Positions 7,457 to 15,578 of a DNA stretch of 64,000 bases are shown here, piece after piece. Numbering within the stretch: the stretch's first letter is position 1; every line of letters starts with the position of its first letter. Source of the stretch: an uncultured Chromatiaceae bacterium (lineage in GTDB: Bacteria > Pseudomonadota > Gammaproteobacteria > Enterobacterales > Alteromonadaceae); the NCBI GenBank assembly GCA_937978655.1, contig CALJUX010000017.1, positions 1 to 64,000 of the forward strand. Reading direction: 5' to 3'. The notes under the pieces were generated by a model. It saw nothing but the letters and a program-made list of their open reading frames with translations. It had not been told where the DNA came from and did no database searches. The position numbers were made by a program, and so were the translations under genes.

Positions 7457-8557
7457 TTAGTTTTGCGCCGGGGTGTTTTCGGCAAAATATTCATGACTGT
7501 CGGCATTTTTTACTGCCTGCGCCGGGTTACTCAGTGCCAGTGATTTGGCTGCCGATTGGCCATAAGCAAGGTCGTCCGTGTCGGCAACGACGGTGAAATG
7601 ACTGGTTTCATGCACGAGTGTACCGGCTTTGGAATCGGTGCCGGTATTGGCGGCTGGCCAGAATGAACTACATAAATAAATCTTGTACGGCTGATTCGGA
7701 TAGACATATGCGTAATATGAGTCGGTGCAGCCACAATCAAACTGCAGCGGCTGGTTATTCAGCGCACTGTTGATTTTATTAAAGTTACTGCTGACCGTGC
7801 TCCAGCGGCTGCTGGTGTAACTGCCAAACCAGGTTTTATAACGCACCGAGTTGGCGCGGCTGGCGGTTGGATAAGTCGACAGATAGTTGTAGGAACCCGA
7901 AGCATAGCTTTTGGCCGAAGCGAGCGCAGTGGCAATTGACGTGCGCCGGCTGCTGCTGCAGTTGGCCGCATAAGACACTGAACCTGCCAGCGTCACCAGC
8001 GCTGGCCACTGAATATCGCTGGCCGCTTTGGCGTCTACTTCAATCTGGCGATAAATCGCATCGGACTGCAGCGCCGGCACCGGCATATCCACCAGCATTT
8101 GTTCGGCCTGCGCCTGTTGCTGTGGCGTCAGTTTTGGCACCACGCCGTGCAGCGCCAGCGCCTCCACATGATATTGGATCTGATAGTTGCCACTTGCTGG
8201 CAGGTCGTAGGCGCCCGTCAGTTCCACCTGATACTGCGCGCTGGCACCGGGTTGCAGCGTCAGGTAGTCCCTGGCCGTGGCTGCGGCGCGTTTCACTCTT
8301 TTGCCGGTGTAGGCGACATCCTGACCATTGACACTGATATCAAATAAATCTTCCTGCAGGCCATCTGCCGGTGTGTACCAGCGCAGAATTTTTGCCGGTT
8401 TATTGCTGTTGTTGCGCAGCGTCACCTGCAGCGTGACATCGTCACTGGCGCTAAAACTCTGTTGTACTGTGTCCAGTTCGACTGTAATGCCGCTGGCAAA
8501 TACCTGCGGGGCCGAGAGTGCTGCAAGCAGCGCCATAGTCAAAGAATTGAGTTGCAT
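7457..8557 (-). CDS. secreted M35 (aspzincin) metalloendopeptidase
   Basis: The 366-residue precursor has a signal peptide (MALLAALSAPQVFA). Residues about 23-150 form an Ig-like, alpha-macroglobulin-like beta domain, and the rest is a catalytic domain of the deuterolysin/peptidyl-Lys endopeptidase type. The zinc site is explicit: HETSH at 316-320 and the aspzincin TDDLAYG element supplying Asp329 as third ligand. Relatives are exported toxins/proteases of Aeromonas and fungal Lys-N-type enzymes. AGGA precedes the ATG at 8557. It runs convergently with the M14 gene and divergently from the S12 gene. Confidence 0.88.
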   Translation of the reverse strand: MQLNSLTMALLAALSAPQVFASGITVELDTVQQSFSASDDVTLQVTLRNNSNKPAKILRWYTPADGLQEDLFDISVNGQDVAYTGKRVKRAAATARDYLTLQPGASAQYQVELTGAYDLPASGNYQIQYHVEALALHGVVPKLTPQQQAQAEQMLVDMPVPALQSDAIYRQIEVDAKAASDIQWPALVTLAGSVSYAANCSSSRRTSIATALASAKSYASGSYNYLSTYPTASRANSVRYKTWFGSYTSSRWSTVSSNFNKINSALNNQPLQFDCGCTDSYYAYVYPNQPYKIYLCSSFWPAANTGTDSKAGTLVHETSHFTVVADTDDLAYGQSAAKSLALSNPAQAVKNADSHEYFAENTPAQN

Positions 8558-8868
8558 AGATGTTCCTGTTTTTTTTGTGGTGGCATCAGGCGCTGTTGCA
8601 CCTGGCTGACCGGCGTTGGTCAGCCTCCATGAGTTACCGGCTTTTTTGCTGCAGTCTCAAGGGGCCGGCAAAAACATCAGAAAAATATCAAAATTTTCTA
8701 ATATAAATCGGCAGGCTGTAACGCTTTGCCTGCTCCGGGTTGCCTGTGCCGACGGCCGAATACCGCTCACAGCGCAAAAAGACCGCTGAACATAAATGCA
8801 CGGCAAGCCGGTCGGCGCTGCCTTAGATTGCCGCTATCAACACGACGGCAACCCCTGAGGAAATCCTG
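8558..8868. other. divergent intergenic region
   Basis: About 310 bp between two divergent exported-hydrolase genes. It contains a perfect 8-bp hairpin GGCTGACC...GGTCAGCC (8604-8625), which would lie in the leader of the M35 mRNA, and an AT-rich patch with TATAAA near 8702 that may hold a -10 element. No gene was seen. Confidence 0.5.
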
Positions 8869-10239
8869 ATGAACACAGCTCCGAAAATGATGGTAAAAAC
8901 GTTATTGGCCAGTCTGGCGCTGAATTTATGCCCGGTACTGGGCATGACCAACCCCGAGATGCAACGGCAGATGGAGCAGTTGCTGCAACAATCCGCCAAA
9001 GCGGACCAACCGGGTTTTGCCGCGCTGGTGCGTAAAGGCAAAGACGTGTTGAGCCGGGGCGCCTATGGCATGGCCAATCTGGAACTGGGCGTACCGATGC
9101 AGGCCGATATGAAGTTTCGCCTGGCTTCGCAAACCAAGCAGTTCACCGCCATGGCGGTGTTGCAGCTGGTGCAGGCTGGCAAGCTGAAGCTGACGGATAC
9201 GGTTGGCAGCCTGCTGAAAGATTACCCAAAGGTCGGCCGCGATATCACAGTGCATCAGTTGCTGACGCACACCGCTGGCCTGAAAAACTTAAGCCGGCTG
9301 GTGGAGTTTCGGGAAAACAAAGCCAAAGATGCCACTTTGGCCGAGATGGTGGCGTTGTTTTCCAGCTTGCCACTCGAATTTAAACCCGGCACGCAGTTCC
9401 GCTATTCCAACTCGAACTATGTGTTGCTGACTGCCGTGATTGAAGCGGCGAGCCAACAGCCTTATGCCGATTATCTGCAGCAACATATTTTCAGCCGGCT
9501 CGGCATGCAAAACAGCGGCTATGACAGTGCAGCGAAGATCTTGCCCAAACGAGCCAGTGGTTACGAGCAAGGGCCGGCAGGCTTGGTTAATGCGCGCATT
9601 ATCAGCATGACGCGACCACAAGGCGCCGGCGCTTTGTACAGTACAGTCGACGACCTGAACTTGTGGGATCAGGCGCTTTATACTGACAAATTGCTGAAAC
9701 AGCCATTGCTGCAGCAGTCTTTTGTCCGGCACCCAACGCTGGACGGTACACCACAACCTTATGGGTACGGCTGGATGATGGCCGATTGGGAAGCGGTGCC
9801 GACGCAGGAACACAGCGGTGGTATTGAAGGTTTTTCTTCTTATATCATCCGCATTCCGTCTGAGCAGGTGTATGTGACAGTGCTGGCCAACAGCGCAGAA
9901 GCCGACACTTATAGCCTGGCGCTGAAACTGGCAGCCATCGCGATTGGCAAACCCTTTGCACCCAAAGCTATCGCGCTCAAGCCGCAACGCTTAAAGGTGT
10001 TATCCGGCAGTTATCAGTTTGCTGATGGTGCTGTGCATCAGATCCGGCAACAGGGTAACGAGTTGGTGTATCAGGCGCCGGAGATGCCGCAGGTCACGCT
10101 CATCCCAACGGCAGAGGGGCGCTTTTATCTGCAGGGTGATTTTACTTACCTGAGCTTTAACCCGGCCGGCACCGAAATGCAGCTGATGATGCGTGGTTTT
10201 CCAGCGCAGACCGGGAAAAAAGTGGTACCGACGCCCTAA
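8869..10239 (+). CDS. serine hydrolase of the beta-lactamase/S12 family
   Basis: A 456-residue periplasmic or secreted serine hydrolase with a Sec signal peptide (about residues 1-26). The penicillin-binding fold motifs are SQTK (Ser87-Lys90, nucleophile and base), YSN (Tyr179-Asn181) and HSGG in place of the KTG box, which suggests an esterase or D-aminopeptidase-like member rather than a true AmpC. The C-terminal ~100 residues form a lipocalin-like tail often found in this family. The ATG at 8869 is preceded by TGAGGA. A strong terminator follows. The substrate is unknown. Confidence 0.85.
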   Translation: MNTAPKMMVKTLLASLALNLCPVLGMTNPEMQRQMEQLLQQSAKADQPGFAALVRKGKDVLSRGAYGMANLELGVPMQADMKFRLASQTKQFTAMAVLQLVQAGKLKLTDTVGSLLKDYPKVGRDITVHQLLTHTAGLKNLSRLVEFRENKAKDATLAEMVALFSSLPLEFKPGTQFRYSNSNYVLLTAVIEAASQQPYADYLQQHIFSRLGMQNSGYDSAAKILPKRASGYEQGPAGLVNARIISMTRPQGAGALYSTVDDLNLWDQALYTDKLLKQPLLQQSFVRHPTLDGTPQPYGYGWMMADWEAVPTQEHSGGIEGFSSYIIRIPSEQVYVTVLANSAEADTYSLALKLAAIAIGKPFAPKAIALKPQRLKVLSGSYQFADGAVHQIRQQGNELVYQAPEMPQVTLIPTAEGRFYLQGDFTYLSFNPAGTEMQLMMRGFPAQTGKKVVPTP

Positions 10240-10251
10240 ACGCTTGAGGCT

Positions 10252-10286
10252 AAAAACGCCGTGCTGTGTTGCAGCACGGCGTTTTT
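10252..10286. terminator. bidirectional terminator
   Basis: AAAAACGCCGTGCTG (10252-10266) pairs perfectly with CAGCACGGCGTTTTT (10272-10286) around a 5-nt loop. It lies between the convergent S12 and response-regulator genes. Confidence 0.9.
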
Positions 10287-10321
10287 TATTGCTTTGAGCG
10301 CAGGTAGCCCCAGGCGCTGCA

Positions 10322-11083
10322 CTATAAACTCAGCTGTTGACGTAGCAAGGTACTTTGCCGGCGTGATACTTCCACCTGCTGGCCGGAGCTTAGCTGCAGC
10401 AACAAACCGCCATTGAGCCAGGCGTCGATGCTGCGAATGGCTTTGAGATTGACCAGCTGATGGCGGTTGGCGCGAAAAAACAAGCCGGGCGCTAAGCGCT
10501 GTTCGATATTACCAAGCGATCGATACACCAGCGGCGCCTGAGCGCCAGCCCAGACTTTGCTGTAATTGCCAATCGCTTCAAACAGTTCAACATCACCAAG
10601 GCGCAGCAGAAAACAACGTTCACCGTCTTTGACAAAAAAGCTGGCGTCTAAATCTAATAAAGCACCCGACGGCGCCGGCTCAGTCGTTGCTGACTCAGGT
10701 TCAGCGGCGGCTGTGAGAGTGGAGGCCGTGTCGGCAACAGGCCAGCTCAGCTTTGCCAGTGCCGCCGCCAGACGCGGCGCACTGACCGGTTTTAACAGAT
10801 AATCCACCGTCGGATAATTAAACGCCTGCAGCGCATGTTCGGCAAAAGCTGTGGTGAAAATAATGCGCGGAACAAACACCAGCTGCGCCAATAAATCAAA
10901 AGCGCTGTCGCCGCCAAGGTCAATATCGAGCAAAATCAAATCAGGCTGCGTCTGTTCAATCAGGTCTTTGGCATCGGGCAGATTGGCGGCTTCACCAACC
11001 AGCTGCAGCTGCGGATGCGCTGTCAGCAGGTTTTTCAGCTCCAGCCGGGCCAGCCGTGAATCTTCAACAATGACACAACGCAT
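10322..11083 (-). CDS. LytTR-family response regulator
   Basis: A two-component response regulator of 253 residues. The receiver domain (about 1-118) has the acidic pocket Glu7-Asp8 (VEDS), the phospho-acceptor Asp53 in LLDIDL and the conserved Lys in LLKP. After an Ala/Glu-rich linker (about 122-145), a LytTR DNA-binding domain runs to the end (FEAIGNYSKVWAG, FRANRHQLVNLKAI). It starts directly after the stop of the kinase gene (TGA then ATG with no gap), so the two are co-translated. Targets are unknown; adjacent direct repeats bound by LytTR proteins were not identified. Confidence 0.93.
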   Translation of the reverse strand: MRCVIVEDSRLARLELKNLLTAHPQLQLVGEAANLPDAKDLIEQTQPDLILLDIDLGGDSAFDLLAQLVFVPRIIFTTAFAEHALQAFNYPTVDYLLKPVSAPRLAAALAKLSWPVADTASTLTAAAEPESATTEPAPSGALLDLDASFFVKDGERCFLLRLGDVELFEAIGNYSKVWAGAQAPLVYRSLGNIEQRLAPGLFFRANRHQLVNLKAIRSIDAWLNGGLLLQLSSGQQVEVSRRQSTLLRQQLSL

Positions 11084-12241
11084 TCAGACAGACTCCTGCA
11101 GTAGCGGGGTATTCAGTGGCAGATACAGCTGTGCACGCACCCAATCCGCGTCCTGCACCAGGTTCAGCTGGGCCGCTGCGCCATATAACAACTGCAGCCG
11201 TTGGCGTAAATTGGTTAAGCCGGTGCCGGTGTTGTCCGGCTGTGGCGCTGCGGCCTGAGTGGGGGCAGCAGCGGGCGCAGCCAGTTGCCCCGGATTACTG
11301 ACTTGCAGCAGCCATTGTGAGTCGCTTAGCGTCTGGATCAAGATCTCGATACAACCGCCATCCCGGCGCTTTCCAATGCCATGTTTTACCGCATTTTCGA
11401 CCAACAACTGCAACACCAGCCTCGGCACCAGCCGCTGCTGACACTCGGGCGCCAGCTGCAGCCGCCATTGCAGACGCTGTTCATATTGAATATGTAATAA
11501 CGCCAGATAGTCATCCAGCACTGACAGCTCCTGCGCCAGCGGCACCAGAGCCTGGGTCTGCGGTTGAATCTGATAGCGCAGTAAATCAGCAAAATGGCTC
11601 AGCATCAGCCGGGCATTTTGTTGATCTTCGAGGATCAGCGCGCGGATATTATTGATACAGTTGAACATAAAATGCGGGCTGAGCTGCGCTAACAAACTGC
11701 TGAGCTGCGCTTGTATCATATTGCGCTCCAGCGTCTGGCGCAGCTGTTCGCTGCGGCGTAAATCGAGCTGGCGGCTTAAAGTCAGATACAACATACTCCA
11801 GAACAGATACAACAGCGCCAGCAGCGGTGCTTTAGAGCCCAGCGGTTGTGCATCAAACCAGTCAAAAGGCACCGACTGCCACAGCACCGGCAACTGCGCC
11901 AATGGCCATAACATCCAATAGTGCAGCACATCAACGCTGAGCGCAGCGACGAGGGTGCTGAACACCAACAAACCCAGCGTCTGCAGCTGACTGTGTGGCC
12001 GGCGGCGCCAGCGCTGATAATGGGGCCGCAGCAGCACAGTGCCGCCAAGCGCCAGCACGAGCAATAACAGCGCCGGTAACAGGGTGTGCAGCGTCAGCGG
12101 CTCATCACTGGCGACAATCAGCAGTTGCAGCAGGGCAAACAGGCTCCAGCCGGCCAGCTGATAGAGCCAGAAATGACTGGTCAGTTGCTGTGGCAGGTGC
12201 TTCGCGCCGTCTGGCTCAGCCATCGCTGCGCGTTCTGGCAT
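11084..12241 (-). CDS. LytS/YehU-type sensor histidine kinase
   Basis: A membrane sensor kinase of 385 residues. Four hydrophobic segments (about 25-45, 52-72, 88-106, 138-156) are followed by the His_kinase domain with phospho-acceptor His190 in SPHFMFN. An HATPase_c region has the N-box LVENAVKHGI and G-box GTGLTNLRQRL. The sensing region is entirely intramembrane with short loops. Its ATG (12241) shares one base with the stop of the adaptor gene (TAATG), which supports this start over the in-frame ATG six codons later. It should phosphorylate the downstream LytTR regulator. Confidence 0.92.
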   Translation of the reverse strand: MPERAAMAEPDGAKHLPQQLTSHFWLYQLAGWSLFALLQLLIVASDEPLTLHTLLPALLLLVLALGGTVLLRPHYQRWRRRPHSQLQTLGLLVFSTLVAALSVDVLHYWMLWPLAQLPVLWQSVPFDWFDAQPLGSKAPLLALLYLFWSMLYLTLSRQLDLRRSEQLRQTLERNMIQAQLSSLLAQLSPHFMFNCINNIRALILEDQQNARLMLSHFADLLRYQIQPQTQALVPLAQELSVLDDYLALLHIQYEQRLQWRLQLAPECQQRLVPRLVLQLLVENAVKHGIGKRRDGGCIEILIQTLSDSQWLLQVSNPGQLAAPAAAPTQAAAPQPDNTGTGLTNLRQRLQLLYGAAAQLNLVQDADWVRAQLYLPLNTPLLQESV

Positions 12242-13314
12242 TATTCATAATTCAGCACGCTGCGACCGCCTTCGGGCTTAGATTCTACATTCACCGCCTG
12301 GCCATTTTGCAGGCCATGTTGACCACGGATCACCACTTTGTCGGCTGGGCGTAGCGCAGATTCCACGATGTAATGCGTATCCAACGTCGACAAAATTTTC
12401 AGCGGCACCCGTTCAACGTGATTGTCGGCTGTCACTTTCCAGGTGCGGAATACTTCACCTTCCAGTTCAATCGCTTCATTTGGCACTTTGGTGATAGTGT
12501 CGGATTGCACTTGCATATCGATAATCTGCACCTGACCGACCAGTAAGTTACTGCGATCCTGCGCCGGGTGGTCAAAATACAAAGTCAGATGCTCGGCTTT
12601 CGCATCAAGCTGCTGGCTGACTTCCCGCAGTTTCAGCGGCTTGCCTTGCAGAATAAACTGATGGCGTTGCAGCTCGGCATTGCTGCTGTAGCTGATGACC
12701 GGTAACAAACATTCCAGCTGTTTATTTTGCGTCGACAGTAGCTGCATGATGGGCTGACCTTCGACGAGCTGCGAGCCGGGTTCGGAGCTGACACTCATCA
12801 CCTGCGCATCAAAAGGCGCGAAGTGGCTTAAGCGTTTGTGTTTCATTTGCGCCAGCTGCAGTTCCTGCTCCAGCCGCTGGATTTTCAGCTCTGAACTGTC
12901 GAGCTGAAACTTCAGATTATTGATTTCGCTGGCGGCGGTGAGGCCGGATTTGCTCAGCCGGTTCATCCGGTGAAATTCTTCACTGGCAAAATTTTTCGCC
13001 ACCCGCGCTGATTCAATGTCGGTTTTGATGAGATTAATTTGCCGTTGCAGGTAGGCGTCGTCCTGTTTGGCGACCAGCTGACCTTTTTTAACTGAGCTGC
13101 CAACCGGTAACATCTGCAGCAGTTCGGCGGTAGCGTGGCTGGAAATGCGGTAACTTTGTGGGGCTGTGATGGTGCAGTTCAGTGGATGCACCACCGCGGC
13201 ATGGTGCGCCAGCACCACGTCGGTTAACACGGTTTTGTCGGCAGCTGCGCTGCTAAAAGCCCACAACAAGGCAGAGGCGGCAACAAACCGCAAATGATCA
13301 GGCTTTAACAACAC
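12241..13314 (-). CDS. periplasmic adaptor (HlyD/RND membrane-fusion-like) protein
   Basis: A membrane-fusion-type protein of about 357 residues. It has an N-terminal signal or anchor (FVAASALLWAFSSAAA), a lipoyl half-motif (MLPVGSSVKKGQLVAKQD), a coiled-coil hairpin (about residues 95-165) and the second lipoyl half with a beta-barrel domain (SHFAPFDAQVMSV, GSQLVEGQPIM). Such adaptors bridge inner-membrane pumps and outer-membrane channels, but no pump gene is adjacent; the partners are a kinase and a response regulator. The frame is open upstream to 13491, but that start lies inside thiH. GTG 13314 (SD GGGAG) or the next codon TTG, 24 nt after a predicted transcription start, is preferred. 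Confidence 0.82.
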   Translation of the reverse strand: MLLKPDHLRFVAASALLWAFSSAAADKTVLTDVVLAHHAAVVHPLNCTITAPQSYRISSHATAELLQMLPVGSSVKKGQLVAKQDDAYLQRQINLIKTDIESARVAKNFASEEFHRMNRLSKSGLTAASEINNLKFQLDSSELKIQRLEQELQLAQMKHKRLSHFAPFDAQVMSVSSEPGSQLVEGQPIMQLLSTQNKQLECLLPVISYSSNAELQRHQFILQGKPLKLREVSQQLDAKAEHLTLYFDHPAQDRSNLLVGQVQIIDMQVQSDTITKVPNEAIELEGEVFRTWKVTADNHVERVPLKILSTLDTHYIVESALRPADKVVIRGQHGLQNGQAVNVESKPEGGRSVLNYE

Positions 13315-13344
13315 AGCGCTCCCGATGTCAGTACTACAAGGTTT

Positions 13345-13373
13345 CTTATACCCAAAACAGATGGGATTGACCA
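13345..13373 (-). promoter_or_regulatory. promoter of the adaptor-kinase-regulator operon
   Basis: The minus strand reads TGGTCA (13368-13373), a 17-nt spacer and TATAAG (13345-13350) preceded by TTGGG. The predicted start near 13338 gives a leader of about 24 nt to the GTG at 13314. It separates this operon from thiH, whose stop lies 84 bp upstream of the -35. Confidence 0.6.
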
Positions 13374-13457
13374 GCACCGGGCGCGATGAGTTCCCGCCAA
13401 CATCAGTTCGCCGGCGATTTTTCGCGAATTTCCTCAGGCCGGCGAGCGCTTCTGCTC

Positions 13458-14594
13458 TTAACGCCCTAGCAGCGGATGCCAGTCCTGCCAAACTGGCGCA
13501 ATACCACTCGCTCGCAACATCGCCGCAATATCTGCCGGGCTGCGCTCATCGTCGATACTAAACTGCGCCAGGCTTTGCGGCGCCACCGCGTAACCACCGG
13601 GTTGGGTTTTACTGCCGGCGCTGGCGCTGCAGGCAATGCTGGTCAGCAATAAGTCGCGAAGCGCCGGGCTGTCGCGGGTGGAAATACTCAGGCTCAGCTC
13701 AGGCGCAAAAATTTTCAGCGCACACAATAGCTGCAGATAATCGCGGTCTGACACGCCGCTGTGCTGCGTGCTTTGGCCGGCACAGGGTTTTAACCTGGGC
13801 AGCGCCACGCTAAACGCCAGCTGATACCAGTGCTGTTGCAAAAAGCGCAGATGCTGCGCCAGCACCAGCACGTCGGTGCGCCAGTCGCTCAGGCCCAGCA
13901 ATACGCCCATCCCAAGCTGGGCGATGCCGGCCTGAGCCACCCGTGCGGGTGCAGCCAACCGATTGGCCATGTCGGCTTTGGCGCCAAAAGTATGATGGCG
14001 GGCGTAACTTTGCGGGTCATAAGTTTCCTGATACAGCATCACCGCATCGATACCGGCGCTGCGCAGCTGCTGATAATCACTGACATCAAGCGGCTGTGAC
14101 TCCAGCATCAGCCTGGCTACCTGCGGGCGCAGCGCCTGCGTCACTTGCAGTAAATAATCGACGCCGGCTTTACGGGAATGTTCACCGGTCACCAGCAGGA
14201 TTTGCGCTATCCCCAGCGCCTGAATGGTGGCGGTTTCCAGCAATGCTTCGTCGACGGTTAAAATGCGCCGTTTTACCGCCACACTTCGGGAAAAACCACA
14301 ATAACTGCATTCGTTGCTACACAGATTCGACAGGTAGAGCGGGGCAAACAACGACAGGGTGCGGCCGCTGCGCTGGCGTTTCAGCTGCGTGGCTCGCGCC
14401 AGCATCTGCGGTAAAAATTCGGTTGCGGCCGGGCTTAATAACGCCTGTAAGTCAGCAAAGGTCGGTTTTGCACTGTTAAGCGCCCGTTGTACTGCCGCCC
14501 GGTCCGGCAGGCAACTTTGTGCTTTGAGGCTGTCAAATTGCTGTTGGGTTAGTTGGAAAGGTTCAGGAATTTGTTTTGCGATTGAGATTGGCAT
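13458..14594 (-). CDS. thiH: 2-iminoacetate synthase ThiH
   Basis: A radical-SAM tyrosine lyase that makes dehydroglycine for thiazole synthesis, the anaerobic-type alternative to glycine oxidase ThiO. The 378 residues match E. coli ThiH (377). The [4Fe-4S] cluster motif CxxxCxxC is Cys92-Cys96-Cys99 (CSNECSYC). The ATG at 14594 shares one base with the thiG stop (TGATG). It is the last gene of the thi operon. Having ThiH rather than ThiO implies tyrosine as the imine donor. Confidence 0.96.
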   Translation of the reverse strand: MPISIAKQIPEPFQLTQQQFDSLKAQSCLPDRAAVQRALNSAKPTFADLQALLSPAATEFLPQMLARATQLKRQRSGRTLSLFAPLYLSNLCSNECSYCGFSRSVAVKRRILTVDEALLETATIQALGIAQILLVTGEHSRKAGVDYLLQVTQALRPQVARLMLESQPLDVSDYQQLRSAGIDAVMLYQETYDPQSYARHHTFGAKADMANRLAAPARVAQAGIAQLGMGVLLGLSDWRTDVLVLAQHLRFLQQHWYQLAFSVALPRLKPCAGQSTQHSGVSDRDYLQLLCALKIFAPELSLSISTRDSPALRDLLLTSIACSASAGSKTQPGGYAVAPQSLAQFSIDDERSPADIAAMLRASGIAPVWQDWHPLLGR

Positions 14595-15376
14595 CAGGAC
14601 AACCCCGCCAATAACTGAGCAAATCCCGGCTCTAACGGGCTGCTGGCCTGCGCTCGGGTCTGTTTTATCCCAAGGCCACTTTGCTGCGCCAGTACGCCGG
14701 CCTCCACCGCCAAACGAAACGCCTGCGCCATCAGCACCGGATCTGCGCTTGAGGCAATCGCGGTATTCACCAGCACCGCGCTGGCACCCAGTTCGAGCGC
14801 AAGCGTCGCGTCTGACGGCGCACCGATGCCGGCATCAATAATCACCGGGATATTGGCCTGCTCGATAATAATCTCCAGCATGGCGCGGTTTTGCAGGCCC
14901 TGATTGGAGCCAATCGGTGCACCGAGCGGCATCACAGCGGCGCAGCCGGCTTGTTCCAGCTGTTTGCAATGCAGTGGGTCGGCGCTGCAATAAGGCAACA
15001 CGACAAAACCCAAATTGCACAGCTGCTCGGCCGCTTTGAGCGTCTCCCGCGGGTCCGGCAGCAGATACTTTGGCTCCGGATGGATTTCTAATTTCAGCCA
15101 GTGGGTGCCGACCGCTTCACGCGCCAGCAGGGCGGCTTGCACTGCTTCTTCTGCCGTGCGGGCGCCCGAGGTATTGGGTAATAACTGCACGCCAAGCGCC
15201 TGCAGCGGACTGAATACATCATCGAGCGGCGCGCCGGGTTGCAGGCGTTTGAGTGCCAGTGTCACCAGTTCAGTGCCACTGGCCCGCACGGCTTGTTGCA
15301 TCTGCAAAGCGCTTTGAAACTTACCGCTGCCAAGCAGCAAGTGCGAGTGAAAGGTCTTTCCGGCAATTGTCAGCAT
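14594..15376 (-). CDS. thiG: thiazole synthase ThiG
   Basis: ThiG condenses deoxyxylulose 5-phosphate, dehydroglycine and ThiS thiocarboxylate into thiazole phosphate. The 260-residue TIM barrel shows the N-terminal FHSHLLLGSGKF, WLKLEI (probable Schiff-base Lys region) and the C-terminal phosphate-binding GIGAPSDATLALELGASAVLVN. The ATG at 15376 is 5 nt after GGAGG and directly follows the thiS stop; the longer frame from 15391 would overlap thiS and lacks an SD. Confidence 0.97.
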   Translation of the reverse strand: MLTIAGKTFHSHLLLGSGKFQSALQMQQAVRASGTELVTLALKRLQPGAPLDDVFSPLQALGVQLLPNTSGARTAEEAVQAALLAREAVGTHWLKLEIHPEPKYLLPDPRETLKAAEQLCNLGFVVLPYCSADPLHCKQLEQAGCAAVMPLGAPIGSNQGLQNRAMLEIIIEQANIPVIIDAGIGAPSDATLALELGASAVLVNTAIASSADPVLMAQAFRLAVEAGVLAQQSGLGIKQTRAQASSPLEPGFAQLLAGLS

Positions 15377-15377
15377 C

Positions 15378-15578
15378 TTAACCTCCGGCAACCAGCTGAA
15401 AAATTTCGATATGGTGGTCCTGCTCTGTTGATAGCGGCGTTTGTGCCCACAACACCCGCGGCAGCAATTGGCGGTTCAGCACCAGCGCCACGCCCTGCGG
15501 CGGCAGTGCCAGCTGCTGCGCCAGGTCTGCCAGCGTGGCGGCTTGCAGCGGGCTTTGTTGTTGATTGATATACAGCAT
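15378..15578 (-). CDS. thiS: sulfur carrier protein ThiS
   Basis: A ubiquitin-fold sulfur carrier of 66 residues ending in the diagnostic Gly-Gly (QLVAGG). ThiF adenylates the C-terminal Gly, which then receives sulfur as thiocarboxylate and passes it to ThiG. ATG 15578 overlaps the thiF stop (TGATG) and has AAGGAG upstream; the TTG one codon earlier is less likely. Confidence 0.95.
   Translation of the reverse strand: MLYINQQQSPLQAATLADLAQQLALPPQGVALVLNRQLLPRVLWAQTPLSTEQDHHIEIFQLVAGG

Noticed and set aside
13366..13393. Sigma-E-like promoter (GAACTC-N17-TCAAT, minus strand) before the adaptor operon
   Set aside because: The match is partial, and the overlapping sigma-70 hexamers TGGTCA-N17-TATAAG fit the start codon distance better.
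13315..13491. Upstream extension of the adaptor frame to 13491
   Set aside because: It overlaps thiH and the mapped promoter candidate, and puts 59 basic residues before a clear signal sequence.
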